In this document: positions 18,580 through 28,013 of the stretch, in pieces | How the letters are laid out: every line of letters starts with the position of its first letter | Position numbering within the stretch: position 1 is the stretch's first letter | NCBI RefSeq assembly: GCF_900104685.1 | Contig: NZ_LT629755.1 | Coordinates: 3,348,001 to 3,412,000, forward strand | DNA: 64,000 nucleotides | Origin: Agromyces flavus | Lineage (GTDB): Bacteria > Actinomycetota > Actinomycetes > Actinomycetales > Microbacteriaceae | Direction: 5' to 3' | Position numbers and translations under genes: made by a program | Notes under the pieces: model-generated | Seen by the model: the letters and a program-made list of their open reading frames with translations, nothing else | Databases searched by the model: none | What the model was told of the DNA's origin: nothing

Positions 18580-19409
18580 CAGTCGTCCCTTCCTGCGGCT
18601 CGGACGCTCTCGAAGAACCGGCTCAGGGTCTGCAGGTCCTTCTGCATTCGCGCTTCATTGCTACGGTACCGGGTCTTTAGGGTTGCAAGCCTAGCCCCAG
18701 TCGGGGTGGGGTGACCTCGTTGGTCCTTCACAACAACCCCAGCCTCTTCTAGCTGAAGGCTCAGCAGCTCGAACTCATTCCGATCTCGCTCCATCTGGGC
18801 AATCCGCAATGTCGATAGCTCCCGTAGTGCGGTTACCATCTGGGCTGCCTCTTGGTCGTCAGGCAGCCACTCATACCGGATGTCCCGCCCATAGAGGTCT
18901 GCCGCCGATTCGTACATGTTCGCCCAGTGCCCCTGCAGGTGCGTTCGGACCTGGACCTCGACTCGCCCCTCAAGGCGCAACCAGATGTGCACAGCCCGGT
19001 AGCCGCTGTGCGGCTCGTCACGCATGTCTCGAACGCAGGCGTCGAGGTCGTGCGCGAATCTCCCAGCAATCGCGTTCACAACGGCGTCCTGCTCATCGAG
19101 GGACATCTCTGCTTCGAACCGAACCCCAGCGATGTCCTGGACACCCGACATCGGACGGTCGTGGTCTCGAATCAACTTCTGGCGAAGGGTATCGATCGTC
19201 TTTGGCCTTGAGGTGACCTCAGGTACCCGCTCCTGAAGAAGCGGTTCCCAGTCGAGCGCCCGAATCTCTCGTTGGACCTCCGCGGCGAGATCGTTGTACC
19301 AGAGCATCACCTCGCCGTAGGTCGGCAAGCCGTCGTTGGGCGTGGACCCATCGCGAATGGCTTCACCAACTCGTCGGAGCTGCTTCTGGCTCCAGGGGCA
19401 GCTCTGCAC
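18579..19409 (-). CDS. RelA/SpoT-domain nucleotide pyrophosphokinase (toxSAS-like)
   Basis: A 276-residue protein with a (p)ppGpp-synthetase-type domain and no HD hydrolase, TGS or ACT domains. Visible active-site blocks are SRPKTIDTLRQKLI (ATP side), GVQDIAGVRF (metal Asp), HSGYRAVHIWLRL (the Tyr that stacks the acceptor) and VEVQVRTHLQGHWANMYES (catalytic Glu). All key residues look intact. The C-terminal ~90 residues are helical and unique. The GTG is six bases after TAGGTT, supporting this start and a leaderless operon promoter. It could make alarmones, or pyrophosphorylate tRNA as toxSAS enzymes do. The low GC of this patch suggests horizontal gain. Confidence 0.82.
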   Translation of the reverse strand: MQSCPWSQKQLRRVGEAIRDGSTPNDGLPTYGEVMLWYNDLAAEVQREIRALDWEPLLQERVPEVTSRPKTIDTLRQKLIRDHDRPMSGVQDIAGVRFEAEMSLDEQDAVVNAIAGRFAHDLDACVRDMRDEPHSGYRAVHIWLRLEGRVEVQVRTHLQGHWANMYESAADLYGRDIRYEWLPDDQEAAQMVTALRELSTLRIAQMERDRNEFELLSLQLEEAGVVVKDQRGHPTPTGARLATLKTRYRSNEARMQKDLQTLSRFFESVRAAGRDD

Positions 19410-19511
19410 GCAAGAAACCTACCGACCCCTCTCGCGGACACCCACACGGCACGCGGGATTTCGACGGCGGCGCAGCCTCACAGTCATCGTTGATGCGACG
19501 CCGATGACTCC

Positions 19512-20912
19512 TCACATGTTGATCATGTGCCCGACGAGCCCGTGGAACGACTCCTGCAGCGCCTCCGACAGCGTCGGGTGGGTGTGCACGTTGCGCGCGA
19601 GCTCGAGGGCCCCGAGGTCCCACTTCTGGGCCAGCGTGAGTTCGGGCAGCAGCTCCGAGACGTCGGGGCCGACGAGGTGACCGCCGAGGAGCTCGAGGTG
19701 CTGCGTGTCGGCGACGAGCTTCACGAACCCCACCGGGTCGCCGAGGCCGTTCGCCTTGCCGTTCGCGGTGAACGGGAACTTGGCGACGACCACGTCGTGC
19801 CCCTCGTCGCGGGCCTGCTGCTCGGTGAGGCCGAAGCTCGCGACCTGCGGCGAGCAGAACGTCGCGCGCGGCATCATCCGGTAGTCGCCGAACTCCATGG
19901 TCTCGGCGTCGCCGATCGTCTCGGCCGCGACGACGCCCTGGGCCTCGGCGACGTGGGCGAGCATGAGCTTGGCGGTGACGTCGCCGATCGCGAAGATGTG
20001 CGGCACGTTCGTGCGCATCCGCTCGTCGATGGCGATCGCGCCGCGCTCGGTGAGCTGTACCCCGGTGTTCTCGAGCCCGAAGCCCTCGACGTTCGGCGCG
20101 AACCCGACCGAGATGAGCGCCTTCTCGACCTCGAGCGAGCCGGGCTGTCCGTCGGCGCCCGTGTACGTCACGGCGACGGACGATCCCTGATCGACGACCG
20201 TCTCGACCTTCGTCGACGCGAGGATCGGGATCCCGAGGTTGCGGTACTGACGGGTGATCTCCTTCGACACCTCGACATCCTCGTTGGGGAGCGCGCGGTC
20301 GAGGAACTCGATGACCGTGACCTCGACGCCGTAGTTCCGCATCACGTAGGCGAACTCCATGCCGATCGGGCCCGCGCCGACGATCGCGATCGAACGGGGC
20401 AGCTCGCGGGTGAGGATCTGCTCCTCGTAGGTGACGACGTTCTGCGAGAGCTGCACGCCGGGCAGGAGCCGCACCTTGGATCCGGTCGCGATGATCGCGT
20501 TGCGGAACGCGAGCGTCTCGACCGTGCCGTCGGCCTTGGTCACGTCGAGCGAGTTCGCGTCGCGGAACGTGCCGCGCCCGTCGAACTCGGTGATCCCGTT
20601 CTTCTTCATCAGGAAGTGCACGCCCTTGACGTGCTTCTCCGACACCTGGCGGCTCCGGTCGAACGCGACGCCGAAGTCGAACGACACGTCGCCCGAGATG
20701 CCGAAGGTCGCGGCCTGGTCGTGGAAGATGTGCGCGAGCTCGGCATTGCGCAAGAGCGCCTTCGAGGGGATGCAGCCGACGTTGAGGCAGACACCGCCCC
20801 AGTACCGCTCCTCGACGACGGCCACCTTGAGGCCGAGTTGTGCGGCGCGGATGGCGGCGACGTACCCGCCGGGACCCGCACCGAGGACGACGACATCGAA
20901 CTGTTGGGCCAT
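19512..20912 (-). CDS. lpdA: Dihydrolipoyl dehydrogenase
   Basis: A 466-residue FAD enzyme that reoxidises dihydrolipoamide of 2-oxo-acid dehydrogenase complexes. It has the FAD-binding [19 protein letters not shown], the redox disulphide [15 protein letters not shown], the NAD-binding [32 protein letters not shown], and the C-terminal [12 protein letters not shown] with the catalytic His-Glu pair. The ATG at 20912 is seven bases after TATGCT, so the start MAQQFDVV is preferred over ATG at 20924. No E1 or E2 gene is adjacent. Confidence 0.97.
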   Translation of the reverse strand: MAQQFDVVVLGAGPGGYVAAIRAAQLGLKVAVVEERYWGGVCLNVGCIPSKALLRNAELAHIFHDQAATFGISGDVSFDFGVAFDRSRQVSEKHVKGVHFLMKKNGITEFDGRGTFRDANSLDVTKADGTVETLAFRNAIIATGSKVRLLPGVQLSQNVVTYEEQILTRELPRSIAIVGAGPIGMEFAYVMRNYGVEVTVIEFLDRALPNEDVEVSKEITRQYRNLGIPILASTKVETVVDQGSSVAVTYTGADGQPGSLEVEKALISVGFAPNVEGFGLENTGVQLTERGAIAIDERMRTNVPHIFAIGDVTAKLMLAHVAEAQGVVAAETIGDAETMEFGDYRMMPRATFCSPQVASFGLTEQQARDEGHDVVVAKFPFTANGKANGLGDPVGFVKLVADTQHLELLGGHLVGPDVSELLPELTLAQKWDLGALELARNVHTHPTLSEALQESFHGLVGHMINM

Positions 20913-21051
20913 GCGGGCCAGCATAGGTCGGTCGTCGCCGCGCCGTCGGGTGTGATCGGTCACGGCCGCCCGCCTGCCAACGTTCGGCGGGTTCCGGACA
21001 TCGCGTCCGGCCGGCCTCGCGGCGACTGCGGCGTGGACGTACCGTGAGGCG

Positions 21052-22047
21052 GTGGACACCCGAACCTCGACCCCGAACACCGCCGCCGCGCCATCCGTCT
21101 CCACCTCGGCCTCGCCGCGGCGCCGCGTCGGCGGCCTCCGCACGTGGGCGCAGTTCCTCGCCGCGGGCCTCGTGTGGGGCGCGAGCTTCCTCTTCATCGC
21201 CGTCGCGCTGACCGGACTCTCGTTCACCCAGGTCGCCTGGGCGCGCGTCGTGCTCGGGGCCGTCACACTGGGCCTCGTGGTGCTCGTCAGCCGCCCTCGC
21301 GTCGACGGCGGCCCGGTGCTGCCGCGCGAACCGGTCGTCTGGCTGCACTTCCTCGTCATCGGGGTGACCGGATGCGTCGTCCCGTTCCTCCTGTTCGCAT
21401 GGGCGCAGCAGTCGGTGACCTCGAGCATGGCCTCGATCCTCAACGCGACCACGCCGATCATGACGGCGATCATCGCGACGCTCGCCTTCCGGGTGGAGCG
21501 CCTCGACGCGTCCCGATGGCTCGGGGTGCTGGTCGGCATCATCGGCGTGGCGATCATCATCGCGCCGTGGAACACGGAGCTCGGCGGCGACCTCGCGGGC
21601 CAGCTCGCGATCCTCGGTGCGACCGCGTGCTACGGCGTGATGTTCGGGTACACGCGGCGGTTCCTGAGCGGACGGCCCATCGCGGCGACGACGTTCGCGT
21701 TCCTGCAGGTCGGCACGGCCGGCGCCGTCATGCTGCTGCTGACGCCATGGCTCGCGGCGGGGCCGGTCCGGCTCGACGCGGCGATCGTGGTGTGCCTCGC
21801 GGTCCTCGGCATCGCCGGCACGGGGCTCGCCTATGTGTGGAACATCGGCGTCATCCGCGACTGGGGGCCCACCAACGCGTCGACGGTCACGTACGTGACG
21901 CCGGTCGTCGGGGTGGTGCTGGGCGTGCTGATCCTGCGCGAGCCGCTGACGTGGAACGAACCGGTGGGAGCGCTCGTCGTCATGGCCGGCATCCTGCTGG
22001 CGCAGGGCCGGGTGCGGATGCCGCGCCGCGCCACCGCACGCGCCTGA
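21052..22047 (+). CDS. EamA/DMT-family exporter
   Basis: A 331-residue membrane protein with ten predicted helices in two EamA repeats (first starting [19 protein letters not shown], second [19 protein letters not shown]). Such drug/metabolite transporters export amino acids, purines or drugs; the substrate cannot be told. The GTG is six bases after TACCGT, suggesting a leaderless message divergent from lpdA. The disordered N-terminus of ~30 residues is Ser/Thr/Ala-rich. Confidence 0.9.
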   Translation: MDTRTSTPNTAAAPSVSTSASPRRRVGGLRTWAQFLAAGLVWGASFLFIAVALTGLSFTQVAWARVVLGAVTLGLVVLVSRPRVDGGPVLPREPVVWLHFLVIGVTGCVVPFLLFAWAQQSVTSSMASILNATTPIMTAIIATLAFRVERLDASRWLGVLVGIIGVAIIIAPWNTELGGDLAGQLAILGATACYGVMFGYTRRFLSGRPIAATTFAFLQVGTAGAVMLLLTPWLAAGPVRLDAAIVVCLAVLGIAGTGLAYVWNIGVIRDWGPTNASTVTYVTPVVGVVLGVLILREPLTWNEPVGALVVMAGILLAQGRVRMPRRATARA

Positions 22048-22119
22048 GCCGTCGCGCGCTCCACCGCGCCATCCGCTCGCCCTCGCACCCGATCGCTCCG
22101 CACTGCGGGGTCTTGCGAA

Positions 22120-22168
22120 ATACCCCCGAGGGGTATAACGTTGCGAATCGACATACCCCCTTGGGGTA
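22120..22168 (+). promoter_or_regulatory. Paired CsoR-type copper operators in front of copZ
   Basis: ATACCCCCGAGGGGTAT (22120-22136) is a perfect 7-bp inverted repeat around CGA. TACCCCCTTGGGGTA (22154-22168) is a second, 6-bp repeat around CTT. Their centres are 33 bp apart, about three helical turns. The TACCCC-N3-GGGGTA pattern is that of CsoR copper sensors. TACCAT (22167-22172) may be the -10 element. No csoR gene is in the window, so the regulator acts from elsewhere. Confidence 0.82.
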
Positions 22169-22205
22169 CCATCGATCCATCCGAGATGAGACAAGGAGTT
22201 CCACG

Positions 22206-22415
22206 ATGAGCGAGCGCGAGTACCAGGTGACCGGCATGACCTGCGGCCACTGCGAGCTGTCGGTGCGCGAAGAGGTCGAGCAGCTCCCCGGCGTCACGGA
22301 CATCCGCGTGTCCGCGTCCGCCGGACGGCTCGCGATCACCGCCCCGGCCGACCTCGACGACGCCGGCGTCATCGCCGCGGTCGAGGAGGCCGGCTACGCC
22401 GCCGTGCGCGTCTGA
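22206..22415 (+). CDS. copZ: Copper chaperone (heavy-metal-associated domain)
   Basis: A 69-residue protein that is a single HMA fold: YQVTGMTCGHCELSVREEVE with the metal-binding CxxC (Cys-Gly-His-Cys), then DIRVSASAGRLAI and VIAAVEEAGYAAV. It binds Cu(I) in the cytoplasm and hands it to CopA. A clear AAGGAG lies eight bases before the ATG. It is the first gene of a three-gene copper operon under the CsoR-type operators. Confidence 0.95.
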   Translation: MSEREYQVTGMTCGHCELSVREEVEQLPGVTDIRVSASAGRLAITAPADLDDAGVIAAVEEAGYAAVRV

Positions 22416-22421
22416 CGCGAC

Positions 22422-23432
22422 GTGCACACGGCAGCCAGGCTGGGGCTGTTCGCGGCGGGTGCGGCCGCGGTCTTCACCGTCGCACTCGTCGCGGCCCCGC
22501 TCATCATCCCGGCCGACGCGTCGGCCGCCTGGACCTCGAACGAGGACGAGCACATGGACACCACCGAAGTCGGGCACGGCGCGCACGCCGGCGCCGCGGC
22601 ATCCGGATCGGCGCCGATCGCCGCCGCCGACGTGCGAGGCCTGTCGGTCTCGCAGCGCGGCTACACGCTCGCGGCACTCGGCGCACCGACGGCGGCCGAC
22701 GAGGCCGGCGAGATCTCGTTCGCGATCGCGGATGCCTCGGGCGCCCCGCTCACGGCCTACCAGACCGCCCATGAGAAGCGGTTGCACCTCATCGTCGTGC
22801 GCACCGACGGCGCGCACTTCCGCCACGTGCACCCCGAGCTCGCCGACGACGGCACGTGGACGGTCCCCTTCACGTTCGACGCGGCCGGCACGTACCGCGT
22901 CTTCGCCGACTTCGTCCCCGCGGCGCTCGCCGAGACCGTCACGCTGACGAGCACGGTCGAGGTCGCCGGCGCCTTCGCGCCCGAGCCGCGCACAGCCGAC
23001 TCGACCACGGCGACCGTCGACGGCATCACGGTCGAACTGGCCGGCGACCTCGCAGCGGGCGCCGAGCGCGAACTCACCTTCACCGTCACGCGCGGCGGCG
23101 AACCCGTGACGACGCTCGAGCCGTACCTCGGCGCCTACGGGCACCTCGTCGCGCTGCGGCAGGGCGATCTCGCCTACCTGCACGTGCACCCCATGGGCGA
23201 GCCCGGCGACGGCGTCACCGACCCCGGACCCGAGATCGCCTTCATGGCGACGGCGCCCACGGCCGGGCGGTACCTGCTCTACCTCGACCTGCAGCTCGAC
23301 GGTCGGGTGCTCAGCGTGCCGTTCGTGCTCACCGCGACCGGCGAGGCGACGGACGGCGCCGACGGCGGCGGGCACGACGACGAGGCGTCGCTCAAGCCCG
23401 CGGAGCCGGCGCACGCGGAGGAGCACGGATGA
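22422..23432 (+). CDS. Membrane-anchored or secreted copper-operon protein
   Basis: A 336-residue protein. A hydrophobic N-terminal segment (about residues 8-32, GLFAAGAAAVFTVALVAAPL) acts as signal or anchor. The rest is extracytoplasmic beta-rich sequence with many His and Met-free acidic stretches, notably HFRHVHPELADDGTW and LAYLHVHPMGEPGDG, which may bind metal, and a C-terminal GGGHDDEASL/HAEEHG tail. It lies between copZ and copA, overlapping copA by ATGA. Similar proteins accompany copA in actinobacteria but no function is established; an extracellular copper buffer is plausible. Confidence 0.78.
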   Translation: MHTAARLGLFAAGAAAVFTVALVAAPLIIPADASAAWTSNEDEHMDTTEVGHGAHAGAAASGSAPIAAADVRGLSVSQRGYTLAALGAPTAADEAGEISFAIADASGAPLTAYQTAHEKRLHLIVVRTDGAHFRHVHPELADDGTWTVPFTFDAAGTYRVFADFVPAALAETVTLTSTVEVAGAFAPEPRTADSTTATVDGITVELAGDLAAGAERELTFTVTRGGEPVTTLEPYLGAYGHLVALRQGDLAYLHVHPMGEPGDGVTDPGPEIAFMATAPTAGRYLLYLDLQLDGRVLSVPFVLTATGEATDGADGGGHDDEASLKPAEPAHAEEHG

Positions 23433-25744
23433 CGACCGATCTCGCGACATCCGGCCCCGCCGAGGCGAATGCCGAGCGCACGCTCGAACTCGAGATCGGC
23501 GGCATGACCTGCGCGTCGTGCGCCATGCGCATCGAGAAGAAGCTGAACAAGCTCGACGGCGTCACCGCAACGGTCAATTACGCGACCGAGAAGGCGCGCG
23601 TGACGGCGCCCGACGGCGTCGGCACCGCCGAGCTCATCGCGACCGTGGAGGCCGCGGGGTACCGGGCGGAGCTGCCGGCGCCGCCCGCGCCGCCCGTGCC
23701 GACCGCTGGTGATGACACGGGCGCCCGCAGCGGTGCGGAGTCCCGCGCCGACGCCGAGCTGCGCTCGCTGCGCACGCGACTCATCGCCTCGGTCGTGCTG
23801 AGCGTCCCGGTGATCCTCCTCGCGATGGTCCCCGCCTGGCAGTTCACGTACTGGCAGTGGGCGTCGCTCGCGCTCGCCGCACCGGTCGTGACGTGGGCGG
23901 CCTGGCCGTTCCACCGCGCCGCGCTCGTCAACCTGCGCCACGGCGCCGCCACGATGGACACGCTCGTCTCGCTCGGCGTGACCGCCGCGTTCGCGTGGTC
24001 GCTCTACGCACTTTTCCTCGGCACGGCGGGCGAGCCCGGCATGGTGCACGGGTTCGAGCTCACGGTCGCGCCGAGCGACGGCGCCGCGAACCTCTACCTC
24101 GAGGTCGCCGCGGGCGTGACGATGTTCGTGCTCCTCGGCCGCTATCTCGAGAAGCGCTCGAAGCGCGCGGCGGGCGCCGCCCTGCGCGCGCTGCTCGAGC
24201 TCGGCGCGAAGGACGTCGCCGTGCTCCGTGACGGCGTCGAGACGCGAATCGCCGTCGAGCAGCTCGCTGTCGGCGACGAGTTCGTCGTGCGCCCCGGCGA
24301 GAAGATCGCGACCGACGGCGTCGTGGTCGACGGCCGGAGCGCGATCGACGCGTCGCTCGTGACCGGCGAGTCGGTGCCCGTCGAGGTCGAGGCCGGCGAC
24401 GCCGTCATCGGCGCGACGGTCAACGCGGGCGGGCGGCTCGTGGTGCGCGCCACCCGAGTCGGCGCTGACACGCAGCTCGCGCAGATGGCCCGGCTCGTCG
24501 AGGACGCGCAAGCCGGCAAGGCGCAGGTGCAGCGGCTCGCCGACCGCGTCGCGGGCGTGTTCGTTCCCGTCGTCATCCTGATCGCCGTCGGCACGCTGGG
24601 CATGTGGCTCGGCGGCGGCTTCCCGCCCGAGGCGGCATTCACGGCCGCGGTCGCGGTGCTCATCATCGCGTGCCCGTGCGCACTCGGCCTCGCGACGCCG
24701 ACGGCGCTGCTCGTCGGCACCGGCCGCGGCGCGCAGCTCGGCGTGCTCATCAAGGGACCCGAGGTGCTCGAGTCCACGCGCCGTGTCGACACGATCGTGC
24801 TCGACAAGACGGGCACGGTCACGAGCGGGCGGATGTCGCTCGCCGGGGTCCACGCCGCCGACGGCGTCGACGAGGCCGAGCTGCTGCGCCTCTCGGGCGC
24901 CCTCGAGCATGCGTCCGAGCACCCGGTTGCGAAGGCGATCGCGGATGGCGCAGCGGCGCGTGTCGGCGCCCTGCCGACGCCCGAGTCCTTCGAGAACCGT
25001 CCGGGGCTCGGCGTGCACGGCATCGTCGACGGGCGCCTCGTGCTCGTGGGCCGGCCCGCGCTGCTCGCCGAGTGGGCGATCGAGCCCGACGCGCGGGTCG
25101 CGGCATCCGTCGTCGCCGCCGAGGCCGAGGGTCGCACCGCGGTGATCGTCGCGTGGGACGGCGCCGTGCGCGGCGCGCTCAGCGTCGCCGACGCCGTCAA
25201 GCCCACGAGCGCCGACGCCGTCGCGCGCCTGCGTGGGCTCGGACTCGAGCCGATCCTGCTCACGGGCGACAACGAGACGGTCGCCCGGCGGGTCGCGGCC
25301 GAGGTCGGCATCGAGCGCGTGATCGCCGAGGTACTCCCCGCCGACAAGGCGGCCGTGGTCGCCCAGTTGCAGGGCGAGGGCCGCTCGGTCGCGATGGTCG
25401 GCGACGGGGTCAACGACGCGGCCGCGCTCGCACAGGCCGACCTCGGCATCGCGATGGGCACGGGCAGCGACGTCGCGATCGAGGCCGCCGACCTCACGCT
25501 CGTGCGCGGCGACCTGCTCGCGGCGGTCGATGCGATCCGGCTGTCCCGCCGCACGCTCGGCGTCATCCGGGGCAACCTGTTCTGGGCGTTCGCCTACAAC
25601 GTCGCGGCGATCCCGCTCGCGGCCCTCGGCCTGCTCAACCCCATGCTGGCGGGGGCGGCGATGGCGTTCTCGAGCGTGTTCGTCGTCGGCAACAGCCTGC
25701 GCCTGCGCGCCTTCCGCTCGGCGCTCGGGAACACCGGCGCCTGA
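23429..25744 (+). CDS. copA: Copper-exporting P1B-type ATPase
   Basis: A 771-residue pump that expels Cu(I). It has one N-terminal HMA domain (GGMTCASCAMRIEKKL, Cys28/Cys31), eight membrane segments, the ion-path CPC motif at 415-417, the phosphorylation motif DKTGT at 459-463, HP in EHASEHPVAKAI, and the hinge GDGVNDAAAL at 658. The ATG overlaps the stop of the preceding gene. With copZ and the CsoR-like operators this is a complete inducible copper-efflux operon. Confidence 0.97.
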   Translation: MTTDLATSGPAEANAERTLELEIGGMTCASCAMRIEKKLNKLDGVTATVNYATEKARVTAPDGVGTAELIATVEAAGYRAELPAPPAPPVPTAGDDTGARSGAESRADAELRSLRTRLIASVVLSVPVILLAMVPAWQFTYWQWASLALAAPVVTWAAWPFHRAALVNLRHGAATMDTLVSLGVTAAFAWSLYALFLGTAGEPGMVHGFELTVAPSDGAANLYLEVAAGVTMFVLLGRYLEKRSKRAAGAALRALLELGAKDVAVLRDGVETRIAVEQLAVGDEFVVRPGEKIATDGVVVDGRSAIDASLVTGESVPVEVEAGDAVIGATVNAGGRLVVRATRVGADTQLAQMARLVEDAQAGKAQVQRLADRVAGVFVPVVILIAVGTLGMWLGGGFPPEAAFTAAVAVLIIACPCALGLATPTALLVGTGRGAQLGVLIKGPEVLESTRRVDTIVLDKTGTVTSGRMSLAGVHAADGVDEAELLRLSGALEHASEHPVAKAIADGAAARVGALPTPESFENRPGLGVHGIVDGRLVLVGRPALLAEWAIEPDARVAASVVAAEAEGRTAVIVAWDGAVRGALSVADAVKPTSADAVARLRGLGLEPILLTGDNETVARRVAAEVGIERVIAEVLPADKAAVVAQLQGEGRSVAMVGDGVNDAAALAQADLGIAMGTGSDVAIEAADLTLVRGDLLAAVDAIRLSRRTLGVIRGNLFWAFAYNVAAIPLAALGLLNPMLAGAAMAFSSVFVVGNSLRLRAFRSALGNTGA

Positions 25745-25763
25745 GTGGCCGTAGGGTCGAAGC

Positions 25764-26105
25764 ATGACCGCCGAGACCCCTGCCGCCCCGATCGACGAGC
25801 GCGACGCCGCGATGACGGAGCTGCTCGGCATCCGCTCGAGCATCGACAACATCGATGCGGCGCTCATCCACCTCCTCGCCGAGCGGTTCAAGTTCACGCA
25901 GCAGGTCGGGCGCCTGAAGGCCGAGCACGGCCTGCCGCCGAGCGATCCCGACCGCGAGAAGCGCCAGATCGCTCGGTTGCGCTCGCTCGCCGAGGACGCC
26001 CACCTCGATCCGGCGTTCGCCGAGAAGTGGTTCAACTTCGTGGTCGCCGAGGTCATCCGTCACCACGAGGAACTCGCCGACGCGAACGGCGCGGAGGGCC
26101 TGTGA
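25764..26105 (+). CDS. Chorismate mutase (AroQ type)
   Basis: A 113-residue all-helical enzyme that turns chorismate into prephenate for Phe and Tyr synthesis. SSIDNIDAALIHLLAERFKF, GRLKAEHGLPPSDPDREKRQ, split as GRLKAEHGLPP and SDPDREKRQ, and WFNFVVAEVIRHHEEL carry the expected Arg, Lys, Asp and Glu/Gln residues. The ATG is six bases after TAGGGT. Its TGA overlaps the GTG of the SDR gene, so it heads a four-gene operon. Confidence 0.92.
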   Translation: MTAETPAAPIDERDAAMTELLGIRSSIDNIDAALIHLLAERFKFTQQVGRLKAEHGLPPSDPDREKRQIARLRSLAEDAHLDPAFAEKWFNFVVAEVIRHHEELADANGAEGL

Positions 26106-27070
26106 GCTGGTACCCCGTCCCGATCCCGTCCCAGGCGGGCCGGTCGGTGCTCGTCACCGGGGCGAACGCGGGGCTGGGGTTCTTCACGTCGGCGCGGCTG
26201 GCGCGGGCCGGCGCGCACGTGACGCTCTCGGGCCGCAGCGCCGAGCGGCTCGCCGCGGCGGTCGCCGCCATCCGGGCGCGGATGCCGCGCGCCGACGTCG
26301 ACTCGCTCGTCATCGACACCTCGTCGCTCGAGTCGGTGCGGGTCGGCGCCGAGCGATTGCTCGACCGGGCTCCGCTCGACGCGGTCGTGCTCAACGCCGG
26401 GATGGTGCACACGCCCGCCGCGCGACTCGAGAGCGTCGACGGCAACGAGCTGGTGCTCGCGACGAACGTGCTCGGTCACTTCGCGCTGCTCGCGCACGTG
26501 CTGCCGCACCTCGCGACCGGCGCGCGTCTCGTGACGATCGGGTCGCTCTCGACGCGATTGTCGACGTTCCGCGTCGACGACCTGCAGCTGCAGCGGTCGT
26601 ACGACGCCTGGCGCGCGTACGCGCAGTCGAAGATCGCGTCGACGTCGATCGCGTTCGAGCTCGACCGCCGACTGCGTCGCGCGGCAGTGGATGGCGCCGA
26701 GGCGGTGGGAGCGGCATCCGCGATGCCCCGCGTGCACAGCCTCGTGGCCCACCCCGGCTACTCGATCTCGGGGCGGACGCCGCGCGTGCCGGGCGTCAAC
26801 GAGCCCACGCGTCTCGACCGATTCGCCGACGCCCTGCAGGCGCCGTTCGCGCAGGGCAAGCATCGCGGCGCCGAGCCCATCGTGCACGCCGTCGTGGCCG
26901 ACGACGTGGAGGGCGGGCAGTTCTGGGGGCCGCAGTACGCGACCAAGGGACCGCCCCGGCTCGCGATGCCCACGCGCACCTCACGTGATCCGCGGGTGGG
27001 CGCCCGGGTCTGGGCCTTCGCCGAGCAGGCGACGGGACTCGTGCTCGATCCGGCGCGGGTGGGGTCGTGA
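26102..27070 (+). CDS. Short-chain dehydrogenase/reductase
   Basis: A 322-residue NAD(P)-dependent oxidoreductase with VLVTGANAGLGFFTSARLA (dinucleotide-binding TGxxxGxG), VVLNAGMVH (NAG), a Ser in TIGSLSTRLS and YAQSK (YxxxK). It resembles the retinol-dehydrogenase/oxidoreductase group. The start GTG overlaps the chorismate mutase stop by four bases, and the stop overlaps the next gene. The substrate is unknown. Confidence 0.88.
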   Translation: MSWYPVPIPSQAGRSVLVTGANAGLGFFTSARLARAGAHVTLSGRSAERLAAAVAAIRARMPRADVDSLVIDTSSLESVRVGAERLLDRAPLDAVVLNAGMVHTPAARLESVDGNELVLATNVLGHFALLAHVLPHLATGARLVTIGSLSTRLSTFRVDDLQLQRSYDAWRAYAQSKIASTSIAFELDRRLRRAAVDGAEAVGAASAMPRVHSLVAHPGYSISGRTPRVPGVNEPTRLDRFADALQAPFAQGKHRGAEPIVHAVVADDVEGGQFWGPQYATKGPPRLAMPTRTSRDPRVGARVWAFAEQATGLVLDPARVGS

Positions 27071-27285
27071 TCCGCGGGGCGATCGGCCGCTGGTGGTCGA
27101 AACCGGGCGTGCGATTGCGGATCGCACGCGTGCTCGTCGTGGTCGGGGCCGCGCTCGGGCTCATCGGCGTGCTCACGGCGCGCTACGGACTGCTGTTCGC
27201 GGGCATCATCGTCGTCGGCCTCGCCGCCGGACTCGGACCGGCGCGCATCCGCAAGCGCCCGGGCGACACGGGGGAGTCACGATGA
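27067..27285 (+). CDS. Small two-helix membrane protein
   Basis: A 72-residue protein with two hydrophobic segments (LVVVGAALGLIGVLTA and LLFAGIIVVGLAAGLG) between basic ends. I do not recognise it. The GTG start overlaps the SDR stop and its TGA overlaps the ATG of the next gene, so it is a coupled member of the chorismate mutase-SDR operon. Confidence 0.7.
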   Translation: MIRGAIGRWWSKPGVRLRIARVLVVVGAALGLIGVLTARYGLLFAGIIVVGLAAGLGPARIRKRPGDTGESR

Positions 27286-27701
27286 TCAGTCGCGAGCTGG
27301 CCCTGCAACTGCGCGACGCGGGCCTGGTCTGGCACCCCGAGTCGGGCGACCGCTTCCAGCTCGACCTGCCGAGCGACGTCGAGGCCGACGTCGAAGCCGA
27401 CACCTTCACGGTCAGCGAGATGACGATCGAGACCCGCCGTTATCCGACGGGTCCGATCCTCGCGTTCAACGGCACGACCGAGTGGGCGCTCGACTCCGTC
27501 GCGCTCGCCGACGCCGTGTGGCTCCCGCGCGAGGACCAGCTCCGCGAGCTGCTGCGCGCGACGTTCCGCGGGCTGCGGCGCCTCACCGACGCGTTCGAGG
27601 TCGAGGTCGAACTCGGCGGCGAGCGCCGCCGCTTCGAGCACCCCGATGCATCCGAGGCCTATGGGATGGCGCTGCTCGCGCTCATCGAGCGCACGCGCTG
27701 A
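27282..27701 (+). CDS. Conserved actinobacterial protein of unknown function
   Basis: A 139-residue soluble protein: MISRELALQLRDAGLVWHPE, then FNGTTEWALDSV and ADAVWLPREDQLRELLRATF. The pattern is one I associate with an actinobacterial family often labelled, without proof, as pilus assembly protein CpaE; no ATPase motif supports that label. It is the last gene of the operon beginning with chorismate mutase, joined by an ATGA overlap. Confidence 0.75.
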   Translation: MISRELALQLRDAGLVWHPESGDRFQLDLPSDVEADVEADTFTVSEMTIETRRYPTGPILAFNGTTEWALDSVALADAVWLPREDQLRELLRATFRGLRRLTDAFEVEVELGGERRRFEHPDASEAYGMALLALIERTR

Positions 27702-28013
27702 GTCGCGGTCGACCTGGCGCGTACCGCCGTGGACCATCCGTCGTCGCCCGCGCGTACCGCCTCGGGCCCGCCGCAGGTCACCCGCCGACGCACGCGCCGC
27801 TCCTGTTGCCCCACCCCACCCCAGCCCGCGCGTGCTGGCGGCGGCGAAGGCTGTTCCCGCTCGACGATGCCATCTGCGCTCAGGGAAATCGCGGTCGCCT
27901 GAGTTCAGGGGTAACGCGAAGGGCACGCCGCATCGCCGCTACGGGCTCGGCGTCTTCGGCGTCGACGCGTGCAACGTGCCCGACCAGGCACTCCTGGCCG
28001 GGCACGCAGCGTG
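27702..28013. other. 312-base intergenic stretch
   Basis: This lies between convergent operons. Apart from the hairpin at 27975-28006 nothing clear was seen: no open frame with gene-like composition, no repeat longer than about 10 bp and no tRNA. Confidence 0.6.
27975..28006 (-). terminator. Terminator of the SHOCT-domain gene
   Basis: CGTGCCCGACCAGG (27975-27988) pairs with CCTGGCCGGGCACG (27993-28006) over 14 bp with one mismatch around the loop CACT. It starts 8 bases beyond the stop of the minus-strand gene at 28014. Confidence 0.8.

Noticed and set aside
17659..19511. Integrative element with attachment sites around the low-GC patch
   Set aside because: No integrase, transposase, tRNA gene or matching end repeats were found. 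Only composition and gene content suggest transfer.
23279..26056. 925-codon frame antisense to copA
   Set aside because: It is a shadow of copA codon bias with low-complexity Arg/Glu/His content.
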